Assembly: GCA_002418295.1 (NCBI GenBank)
Contig: DIDU01000199.1
Location: 254-11,711, forward strand
Length of the DNA stretch: 11,458 nt
Direction of reading: 5' to 3'
DNA from: Carnobacterium sp. UBA5792
Lineage (GTDB): Bacteria; Bacillota; Bacilli; Lactobacillales; Carnobacteriaceae
Shown piece by piece: positions 6,919 to 11,458 of this stretch. The notes under the pieces are model-generated. The model saw only the letters and a list, made by a program, of their open reading frames with translations. It did no database searches and was not told the origin of the DNA. How positions within the stretch are numbered: the first letter of the stretch is position 1; each line of letters starts with the position of its first letter. A program made the translations under genes and the position numbers.

Positions 6919-6951
6919 GATCAGGGCTGAAAACCTGTACGATCATTTTTT
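6919..6951 (+). terminator. Possible plus-strand terminator overlapping the end of the acetyltransferase gene
   Basis: GATCAGG can pair with CCTG and GATC (three-base bulge) around an eight-base loop, followed by six T residues. It would end rightward transcripts from the VOC gene and sits over the last codons of the convergent gene. Confidence 0.3.
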
Positions 6952-7511
6952 GTGATTTTTCGGATTACGTTACATGGTACGCCTGCTGCTATTACGTTAG
7001 GAGGAACATCTTTAGTAACTACGCTTCCTGATCCAATGATGGAGTTGTCTCCAATGGTAACTCCTTGATTGATATGAACACCTGCTCCCAACCATACATT
7101 ATTTCCGATTTTTACATTATTAGCATAACAAGCTCCTGCGATTCTTTCGTGAAAATCAATCGCGTGATTGGAAGTATAAATCCCAACCCTTGGTCCAAAC
7201 AACACATTATCACCTATTTCGTTTTCTCCACCATCAAGCATAATACAGTCAAAGTTTGCATAGAAGTTGTTTCCAATAGAAATATTATATCCAAATTCAC
7301 ATCTGAAATTCGGCTCAAAGTGGATCCCTTGTCCTACCGATTTTAATAACCGTTTTAAAATGGTTTCTCTTTCTTCTGATGTTTTTCCAAAACTATTATT
7401 ATATTCATTAGTCAGCAATACTGTATTTTCTCTTGCTTTAATCAATTCTGGTGTCACATCATTGTACATAGCACCACTTAATATATGTTGACGTTGTTCA
7501 TCAAGTTCCAT
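6921..7511 (-). CDS. Hexapeptide-repeat sugar O-acetyltransferase (maltose/galactoside type)
   Basis: 196 residues from the chosen start. The N-terminal Mac domain is recognisable (ILSGAMYNDVTPELIKARE, residues 10-28). A left-handed beta-helix follows with hexapeptide imperfect repeats such as ISIGNN, EIGDNV, KIGNNVWLGAGV and TIGDNSIIGSGSVV. The catalytic histidine is H116 in TSNHAID, and the C-terminal AAGVPCNVIRKI segment is conserved. The enzyme transfers acetyl from acetyl-CoA to a sugar hydroxyl and works as a cytoplasmic trimer. The true acceptor (maltose, glucose, galactoside or another) cannot be decided here. The start is the ATG at 7511. A TTG seven codons upstream is ruled out because it falls on the ribosome binding site. 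It is monocistronic. Confidence 0.88.
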   Translation of the reverse strand: MELDEQRQHILSGAMYNDVTPELIKARENTVLLTNEYNNSFGKTSEERETILKRLLKSVGQGIHFEPNFRCEFGYNISIGNNFYANFDCIMLDGGENEIGDNVLFGPRVGIYTSNHAIDFHERIAGACYANNVKIGNNVWLGAGVHINQGVTIGDNSIIGSGSVVTKDVPPNVIAAGVPCNVIRKITKNDRTGFQP

Positions 7512-7522
7512 ACTGCTCAATT

Positions 7523-7530
7523 CTCCTCTC
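7523..7530 (-). promoter_or_regulatory. Ribosome binding site fixing the acetyltransferase start
   Basis: GAGAGGAG on the minus strand lies 11 bases before the ATG at 7511. A longer reading from the TTG at 7532 would place the start codon inside this site. Confidence 0.65.
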
Positions 7531-7598
7531 AAATTTCAAATTTATTGGTTTAACTGCTTCTTTATATCTTAACATGACCTCCCAGTTGAATCATTTTC

Positions 7599-7627
7599 TT
7601 TATACGTTTCTAAATACAATTATTAAA
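7599..7627 (-). promoter_or_regulatory. Weak candidate promoter of the acetyltransferase gene
   Basis: On the minus strand TTTAAT (7622-7627) and TATAAA (7599-7604) are separated by 17 bases. The -10 is good and the -35 poor. A second TATAAA lies nearer the gene with an 18-base spacer to TTCAAC. Confidence 0.35.
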
Positions 7628-7649
7628 TCTGCTTCTATAAAAAGCGAAA

Positions 7650-7682
7650 TAATAGAAAAGGCACTCTGCTAAGAGTACCTTT
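7650..7682 (-). terminator. Terminator of the padR operon
   Basis: Read leftward, AAAGGTACTCT pairs with AGAGTGCCTTT (11 bp, one G-U pair) around a TAGC loop and is followed by TTTTCTATT. It lies about 118 bases beyond the stop codon of the membrane-protein gene, so the operon has a long 3' untranslated part. Confidence 0.75.
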
Positions 7683-7799
7683 CTACCTGTCTATCCTATT
7701 CAGTGAACAAGGTTTGTTTAATAGTGGATTACCTCTTGTTTTCTGTAAGATTCCAATGAACCATATTCACACTTGCGTCATTTACTTTGAGCTTAACCG

Positions 7800-8780
7800 T
7801 TATTTTCTGTGTTTTAATGAACCAAGACTCTCAGCTGCAGCTGCAAAAACGGCAAAGAGTATACCGACAATTGGAAAGATGATCCAAGCTGTTCCCCAAG
7901 TATTAAAAAGGAAACCGGAGATAACATAAACAGCAGCTGCGGTTGGGAAAACAATGCTGGCTACTGTGTCAGTCAATTTCTCAGCTGCTATTTTTTTAGG
8001 AGTATAGGATCCAATGGCTAATATTTTATTATATGTTGCGTGGATAATTCCAAAAAATACGAATAGGAATACACCTACAGCAACGAAACTAAGCAAAAAG
8101 ATCACTGCCCAATAATTATCGTAGCCTAATAATACGAGTGACAACAATAGAACGATAGGAGCGGTGATGCACAGGATCACCCCTGCAGCAATTGCTTTGG
8201 CAAATTGAGGTTTAAAATTTTTCAATTCTCTAGTTAATTCTGAACGAGTAGTGGAATCAATCGAAATAGCACGGCCTTCAAGCTCATATTGTTGTTCTTT
8301 TATACCAAAAAGAATAAACAAACCAACAGCCAGTGCAATCAGCAAGAAGAGTGGAACAAGAGAGACGATCAGACGTATGTCTTCTGTTGCCTGATTAATG
8401 AATGGCAGAAAGTTTGAAACTTCTTGAACCAGCAGCATAATGGCTGGTGCTAAAATGCAGAGAAAGACTCCAGCTGCAATGCCTAGGCTGAATTTTGCAC
8501 GATGAGACATATAATCTTCAACTGCTTCATGTGATAAAAATAGTACGTTATTGTCTTCTTGGACATCCGTTTCTAAGTTATACGCTTCAATGATCTCATC
8601 AATATTCCCGAATTCAGCTAAAACCGTTCCAATGGCTTCATTCTCACTTCGGTTCTCGGCTTTTAATTGATCGTATTTTTCTTCCATATTCAGCAGCATA
8701 TCTTCTTTAAGCCTGAGCATCTCAGGTGTTTTTGGCAAATGAACAAAAACCGAGTCCACATAATTTACAATGGTATCCAT
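7800..8780 (-). CDS. HAAS/DUF1700-like polytopic membrane protein, partner of PadR
   Basis: 326 residues. The N-terminal 70 residues form a soluble helical domain (KTPEMLRLKEDMLLNMEEKYDQL, then ENEAIGTVLAEFGNIDEIIEAY) like the HAAS or permease-prefix domain usually encoded next to PadR regulators. Six hydrophobic segments follow, near 96-118, 138-160, 196-218, 224-246, 270-291 and 296-314. Segments one-two and three-four look duplicated: IAAGVFLCILAP recurs as IAAGVILCITAP, and AVGLFILFGI as AVGVFLFVFFGI. The closing NTWGTAWIIFPIVGIL segment is common in these proteins. Its start overlaps the padR stop by one base (TAATG), implying translational coupling. Such pairs respond to envelope stress or antimicrobials in some Bacillota. 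The role here is unknown. Confidence 0.8.
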   Translation of the reverse strand: MDTIVNYVDSVFVHLPKTPEMLRLKEDMLLNMEEKYDQLKAENRSENEAIGTVLAEFGNIDEIIEAYNLETDVQEDNNVLFLSHEAVEDYMSHRAKFSLGIAAGVFLCILAPAIMLLVQEVSNFLPFINQATEDIRLIVSLVPLFLLIALAVGLFILFGIKEQQYELEGRAISIDSTTRSELTRELKNFKPQFAKAIAAGVILCITAPIVLLLSLVLLGYDNYWAVIFLLSFVAVGVFLFVFFGIIHATYNKILAIGSYTPKKIAAEKLTDTVASIVFPTAAAVYVISGFLFNTWGTAWIIFPIVGILFAVFAAAAESLGSLKHRK

Positions 8781-9112
8781 TAGAGCTTCTCCTCCTTGAT
8801 AAACTGATCAATAATTTCTTTTGTGTCCTTCCATTCTGTTACTTTGTCATAATACGTTTGTTTGCCCAAAGGTGTAAGGGTGTAATAGGTACGTTGTTTG
8901 CCATAAGTTTCTGTACTGGAATAAGATTGAATCAATTCTTGTTTTTCTAACCGATTAAAAGCAGAATACAGTGTTGTTTCTTTCATCACATAAGCTCCGC
9001 CGGTTATTTCTTTGATAGTATTCGAGATTTGATAACCATAAGAATCCCCTTTCATTAAAATGGATAAAATAATCAAACTGTTAAAGCCGCGCATGACATC
9101 ACTTGATATCAA
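8780..9112 (-). CDS. PadR-family transcriptional repressor
   Basis: 110 residues, typical of the short PadR class. The winged helix is clear: FNSLIILSILMKGDSYGYQI, then the recognition helix region in KETTLYSAFNRLEKQELIQSY, and the wing with YGKQRTYYTLTPLGKQ. A short C-terminal helix provides dimerisation. The start is taken as TTG at 9112, with GAGGGG about 6 bases upstream. The next ATG, six codons in (MRGF), lacks a comparable site and would shorten the first helix. It is the first gene of an operon with the HAAS-like membrane protein, the usual arrangement for this family. It probably represses its own promoter through the near-palindrome at 9141-9170. Confidence 0.9.
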   Translation of the reverse strand: MISSDVMRGFNSLIILSILMKGDSYGYQISNTIKEITGGAYVMKETTLYSAFNRLEKQELIQSYSSTETYGKQRTYYTLTPLGKQTYYDKVTEWKDTKEIIDQFIKEEKL

Positions 9113-9117
9113 ATTTA

Positions 9118-9125
9118 TCCCCTCT
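9118..9125 (-). promoter_or_regulatory. Ribosome binding site supporting the TTG start of padR
   Basis: AGAGGGGA on the minus strand ends about 5 bases before TTG at 9112. No similar site serves the downstream in-frame ATG. Confidence 0.6.
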
Positions 9126-9140
9126 TTTACTTCATCTATC

Positions 9141-9170
9141 GTAGTAATTAAAGTATACTCTATTTACTAC
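9141..9170. promoter_or_regulatory. 30-bp near-palindrome: candidate PadR operator
   Basis: GTAGTAA and TTACTAC arms are centred on GTATAC. Across 30 bp, 13 of 15 base pairs are self-complementary. The centre covers the padR -10 box, so bound protein would block the promoter. PadR-family regulators usually autorepress at such sites, and this one lies 29 bases upstream of padR. Assignment to this PadR is inference. Confidence 0.6.
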
Positions 9171-9180
9171 GACAGGTAAA
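9152..9180 (-). promoter_or_regulatory. Promoter of the padR operon
   Basis: On the minus strand TTTACC (9175-9180, 4 of 6) and TATACT (9152-9157, 5 of 6) are separated by 17 bases. The -10 lies within the palindrome, which suggests repression by occlusion. Confidence 0.6.
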
Positions 9181-9255
9181 GTAATTTGTTCGTAAACTTA
9201 ATGAAGAAAGTATATCGTAAATGGAAAGATATCTTTTTTTGAGAAGTCTTTTTCA

Positions 9256-9286
9256 TTGACACTCAAGCATAAAAAAGTATGCTTGA
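9256..9286 (+). promoter_or_regulatory. Promoter with embedded perfect palindrome upstream of the PhnB-like gene
   Basis: TTGACA (9256-9261, perfect -35) and TATGCT (9278-9283, 4 of 6) are separated by 16 bases. A perfect inverted repeat, TCAAGCATA and TATGCTTGA with a 6-base spacer, fills the gap and covers the -10. This placement is typical of a repressor operator. The leader to the ATG at 9388 would be about 98 bases long. The binding protein is unknown, and the repeat differs from the padR palindrome. Confidence 0.6.
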
Positions 9287-9387
9287 AGTAAGAAATACAG
9301 CGTATGGATTTAAAAGATTTTCTTTGTAGGTATAGTTATTTTTCTTGGGGCGATAAGCCATTCAACTAAAAGAAAAGAGGAAATATC

Positions 9388-9861
9388 ATGCAAAAAATTG
9401 TGACTCATTTATGGTTTGATGATAAAGCACAAGAAGCAGTTGATTTGTATGTCAGTATTTTTGAAGATGCAAAGATTTTAAGCACGCAGCATTTTGATGC
9501 TCCTGGGGAGGGAAACGAAGGTAGTGTACTTGCAATCGATTTTCAATTAGCAGGTCAACACTTCCATGCTATTAACGGCGGTCCTTATTTTCAATTTACG
9601 CCAGCTATTTCGTTGTATATCAATTGTGAAACACAAGAAGAAGTAGATAAAATTTGGAATAAGTTAGTGGCTGAGGGCGAGCCTGTAGAATGCGGCTGGC
9701 TGACTGATAAATATGGTATTTCCTGGCAAGTGGTTCCTACTATTTTAGAGCAGCTTTTAGCGGGTGATAATCTAGCCAAACGCACGGCTGTTTCTAAAGC
9801 TATGTTCAAAATGAAAAAATTAAACATAAAAGAATTGCAAGCGGCATATGATGAAGCGTGA
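9388..9861 (+). CDS. PhnB-like VOC protein (3-demethylubiquinone methyltransferase-like fold)
   Basis: 157 residues, the usual length of PhnB/YjdN-like proteins. Signature segments appear in order: THLWFDDKAQEAVDLYVSIF (6-25), FHAINGGPYFQFTPAISLYI (59-78), TQEEVDKIWNKLVAEG (82-97), CGWLTDKYGISWQVVP (102-117) and the C-terminal AMFKMKKLNIKELQAAY (138-154). Despite the family name, no S-adenosylmethionine-binding fold is present, so it is not expected to be a ubiquinone methyltransferase. A binding or small-molecule enzyme role is likely, but the substrate is unknown. AGAGG lies about 8 bases before the ATG. It is divergent from padR and monocistronic, closed by the shared terminator at 9905. 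Confidence 0.87.
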   Translation: MQKIVTHLWFDDKAQEAVDLYVSIFEDAKILSTQHFDAPGEGNEGSVLAIDFQLAGQHFHAINGGPYFQFTPAISLYINCETQEEVDKIWNKLVAEGEPVECGWLTDKYGISWQVVPTILEQLLAGDNLAKRTAVSKAMFKMKKLNIKELQAAYDEA

Positions 9862-9904
9862 TAAATACTTTACCTTAAAAAGATTAAATTAAATGGCTAA
9901 ACAA

Positions 9905-9953
9905 AAAAACAGGAGAAAGAGCTGGAATTGCTTCCAATCTTTCTCCTGTTTTT
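9905..9953. terminator. Bidirectional terminator between convergent genes
   Basis: A perfect 16-bp stem (AAAAACAGGAGAAAGA with its complement) has a second 5-bp stem, TGGAA/TTCCA, inside. A or T tracts flank each side, so it can end both the PhnB-like gene and the leftward DUF438 gene. Confidence 0.9.
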
Positions 9954-9973
9954 AGGCTTTTGAATAGGATAAG

Positions 9974-11293
9974 TTAGTTTTCTTCGTTTAATAGCCGGTT
10001 TTCCCCTTGGATTTTTTGTATTTCCGTAATGTCTTGTGTAACTTCTAAACAGCCAAGATAGTCATTGGTTTCGGTATCGCGAATAGCAAAATAACGAATA
10101 TAAATAACTTTTCCATGCATGTTGATCCAAAAATCCGCCTCATTTCGTTCTCCGCTTCTAAAATCATCAAGAATTTTCTGAACCATGTGCATACTTTTGT
10201 GCGGATGACAATTGACAACTTCACGTCCAATGACAGAGTTGGTACGCGGAAAAATCCGATTCTTTCCTTCTGAATAAAAACGTACACGATCGTCTTTATC
10301 CACAAAAGTTAAATCAACTGGTAAAACACCAAAAACAGCCGTTAATTCTTTTAATTGAAGTACACCCGTTGGCAAAACGATTTTACCTTCACTTAGCTGC
10401 TCGTCTTGCCACTCATAGGGACTAGCTTCATTCTCAGGGAAATCTTCCGCGATCGCTTCAGTCATAGCTGCCGCTTTTTTTGCTGCTTCAGCTCGTTCTT
10501 TCTGCTGTCCTTTTTCTTGTGCCAGAGCCTCTTTGCTTGGTTTCCAAGTAAGTGGTTTAGGAATAAAAGCAAACCCGATATCTAAGCTGTCTTCCGCAAT
10601 TCTTTGCCAATCCATCAGTTGAAAAACATCTAAAACCATTGGAATCATAATTTCTTCTTCTTTAAAAATCATTTCTTCTACTTCTGTTACCAGATGATTG
10701 ATTTTTTCTCGAAGCGGATTCATCACCAATTTTTCACTAGTTAAATAAGCATTCACATCTTTGATCGCTTTACGGATATCATCGTCAACGCCCCACATTA
10801 CTTTTGGCGGCGCAGTAATGCCGTACCGTTCCATGTAAGCAAAAAACAACGTTTCTTTTCGGGTGTAATGTTTATCGATTTGCATCAAATCTGACAACGC
10901 ATTTTGAAGCCGCTGCTTTTGTGAAAAATTGCCGTCAGCAAATCGCTCAAAAGTTCCAAGAATTTCGTCTTCTAAAAGCGAACGAATCACTCGGTTTTCT
11001 AACTTTAAAGTATGGACAGGGTGCCCAGGCTGTTCGTGTTCGTAATTGGAACGGTGGATATCCCGAATTGAACCTTTAAAAACAGCAGCATGTACATTGC
11101 AGAGGTGCTGTATTTCTGATGGATCTAAACCACTGGCAATCAATTCTCTTTCTGCAGCAGTAATTTCGCTGACGTCTACACCGTCAAAAGATTCATCAAA
11201 AAGACGTTTTGCTTCTTCAAACTCACCGCCTTCATGAAGTAAGGTTAGAATTTCGATGATTTTTTTCTGCCGGTAAACAGTATTGTTTTCCAT
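9974..11293 (-). CDS. DUF438 protein with hemerythrin-like and PAS regions
   Basis: 439 residues from the ATG at 11293. Residues about 7-75 are the DUF438 domain (KKIIEILTLLHEGGEFEEAK through SEIQHLCNVHAAVFKG). A hemerythrin/HHE-like helical domain follows, with candidate iron ligands H91, H94 and E99 (GHPVHTLKLEN), H142 and E147 (DKHYTRKE) and glutamates in FKEEEIMIPM near 212. MWGVDDDIRKA is a typical connector. Residues about 252-290 are a charged, Ala/Lys/Glu-rich linker. Residues about 306-427 are a PAS-type domain (LTFVDKDDRVRFYS, CHPHKS, VTQDITEIQKIQ). The layout suggests an iron-based sensor of oxygen, nitric oxide or redox state without an output domain, which is inference. An upstream TTG reading is rejected, because it falls on the ribosome binding site. 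It follows a DUF1858 gene by 4 bases, so the two are co-transcribed. Confidence 0.88.
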   Translation of the reverse strand: MENNTVYRQKKIIEILTLLHEGGEFEEAKRLFDESFDGVDVSEITAAERELIASGLDPSEIQHLCNVHAAVFKGSIRDIHRSNYEHEQPGHPVHTLKLENRVIRSLLEDEILGTFERFADGNFSQKQRLQNALSDLMQIDKHYTRKETLFFAYMERYGITAPPKVMWGVDDDIRKAIKDVNAYLTSEKLVMNPLREKINHLVTEVEEMIFKEEEIMIPMVLDVFQLMDWQRIAEDSLDIGFAFIPKPLTWKPSKEALAQEKGQQKERAEAAKKAAAMTEAIAEDFPENEASPYEWQDEQLSEGKIVLPTGVLQLKELTAVFGVLPVDLTFVDKDDRVRFYSEGKNRIFPRTNSVIGREVVNCHPHKSMHMVQKILDDFRSGERNEADFWINMHGKVIYIRYFAIRDTETNDYLGCLEVTQDITEIQKIQGENRLLNEEN

Positions 11294-11297
11294 AAGC

Positions 11298-11458
11298 TCA
11301 CTCCTCAATGATAAATCCTAATTGATTTAATTGATAGATAACGTTGTTCAAGTCAACTTTTTTCATTTTTGCTCCTTTAGGAATAGTCATATATCTCCCT
11401 ACAGTATTTAACATAGTTGGAGTTTGAATATCTTTTAACCCTAAATCGAATAAAACTT
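11298..11458 (-). CDS. DUF1858-domain protein, C-terminal part (cut by window edge)
   Basis: The last 52 residues are visible; the start lies beyond the right edge. The tail contains LFDLGLKDIQTPTMLNTVGR, then YMTIPKGAKMKKVDLNNV, ending LNQLGFIIEE, which fits the C-terminal half of DUF1858 domains (leucine-rich region, TVGR-x-MT motif, terminal Gly-Phe helix). DUF1858 proteins are small and are often encoded beside DUF438 or hybrid-cluster and iron-sulfur repair genes. The stop codon is 4 bases from the DUF438 ATG, so both genes belong to one leftward operon whose promoter is off the window. Confidence 0.75.
   Translation of the reverse strand, partial: VLFDLGLKDIQTPTMLNTVGRYMTIPKGAKMKKVDLNNVIYQLNQLGFIIEE
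11301..11306 (-). promoter_or_regulatory. Ribosome binding site fixing the DUF438 start
   Basis: GAGGAG on the minus strand lies 7 bases before the ATG at 11293 and is made by the last two codons of the DUF1858 gene. This favours coupled translation. Confidence 0.7.

Noticed and set aside
7065..7491. Plus-strand frames across the acetyltransferase gene
   Set aside because: Shadows of the hexapeptide repeats; no ribosome binding sites, and the minus-strand gene is clearly real.
7714..7929. 71-codon plus-strand frame at the end of the HAAS-like gene
   Set aside because: Mostly antisense to coding sequence and lacks a ribosome binding site.
5349..9170. Similarity between the 5349-5383 repeat and the padR operator (shared TAGTAA half-sites)
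   Set aside because: Arm spacing differs by five bases overall, placing the halves on opposite helix faces, and the shared core is only six AT-rich bases.
9224..9235. AAAGATATCTTT palindrome followed by T residues as a terminator
   Set aside because: No loop is possible at the centre and the stem is AT-only; chance in this composition.
9388..9861. Annotation as a true 3-demethylubiquinone methyltransferase
   Set aside because: The sequence has the VOC/PhnB fold signature and no methyltransferase motif; the name is inherited from the family.
1..11458. Mobile element, prophage, CRISPR or defence system
   Set aside because: No transposase, integrase, tandem repeat array or recognisable defence domain on either strand.

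Overview
The window is an AT-rich stretch of a low-GC Gram-positive chromosome. Strong AGGAGG-type ribosome binding sites, GTG and TTG starts, short U-tailed terminators, a cre-like sequence and the gene families point to a Bacillota. The mix (PucR/PucG/PucI/allantoinase, PadR plus a HAAS-type membrane protein, DUF1858-DUF438) would suit a lactic acid bacterium of the Carnobacteriaceae/Enterococcaceae kind. That placement is inference; no marker gene is present. I see no phage, transposase, CRISPR array, rRNA or tRNA.

Positions 1-5221 form an allantoin (purine-ureide) utilisation locus. A PucR-family regulator, cut by the left edge, reads leftward. Divergent from it are a PucG-type ureidoglycine-glyoxylate aminotransferase closed by its own terminator, then an NCS1 allantoin permease (PucI) and an allantoinase (AllB/PucH) read as one unit. 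A near-consensus cre site overlaps the candidate pucI promoter, suggesting carbon catabolite repression. Import and ring opening are encoded here, and so is a later transamination. The allantoate amidohydrolase (PucF/AllC) that should link them is not in the window.

Positions 5222-7511 hold small independent units: a LapA-domain membrane protein with a coiled-coil tail, a VOC/glyoxalase-fold protein behind a near-consensus promoter and a structured leader, a probable decayed gene with two shifts in A-runs, and a leftward hexapeptide-repeat sugar O-acetyltransferase.

Positions 7650-9180 are a leftward two-gene operon: a PadR-family repressor and, with TAATG stop-start overlap, a HAAS/DUF1700-like polytopic membrane protein containing an internal duplication. 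A 30-bp near-palindrome over the padR -10 box is a strong candidate autoregulatory operator. Divergent from it is a PhnB-like VOC protein whose promoter carries its own perfect inverted repeat.

Positions 9905-11458 contain a bidirectional terminator and the leftward end of a DUF1858-DUF438 operon. The DUF438 protein combines DUF438, hemerythrin-like and PAS regions and is probably an iron-based sensor or stress protein.

Overall this looks like ordinary chromosomal DNA. I did not find a clear new multi-gene system. The points most worth a second look are the two candidate operators, the cre site, the decayed gene and the duplicated membrane protein.
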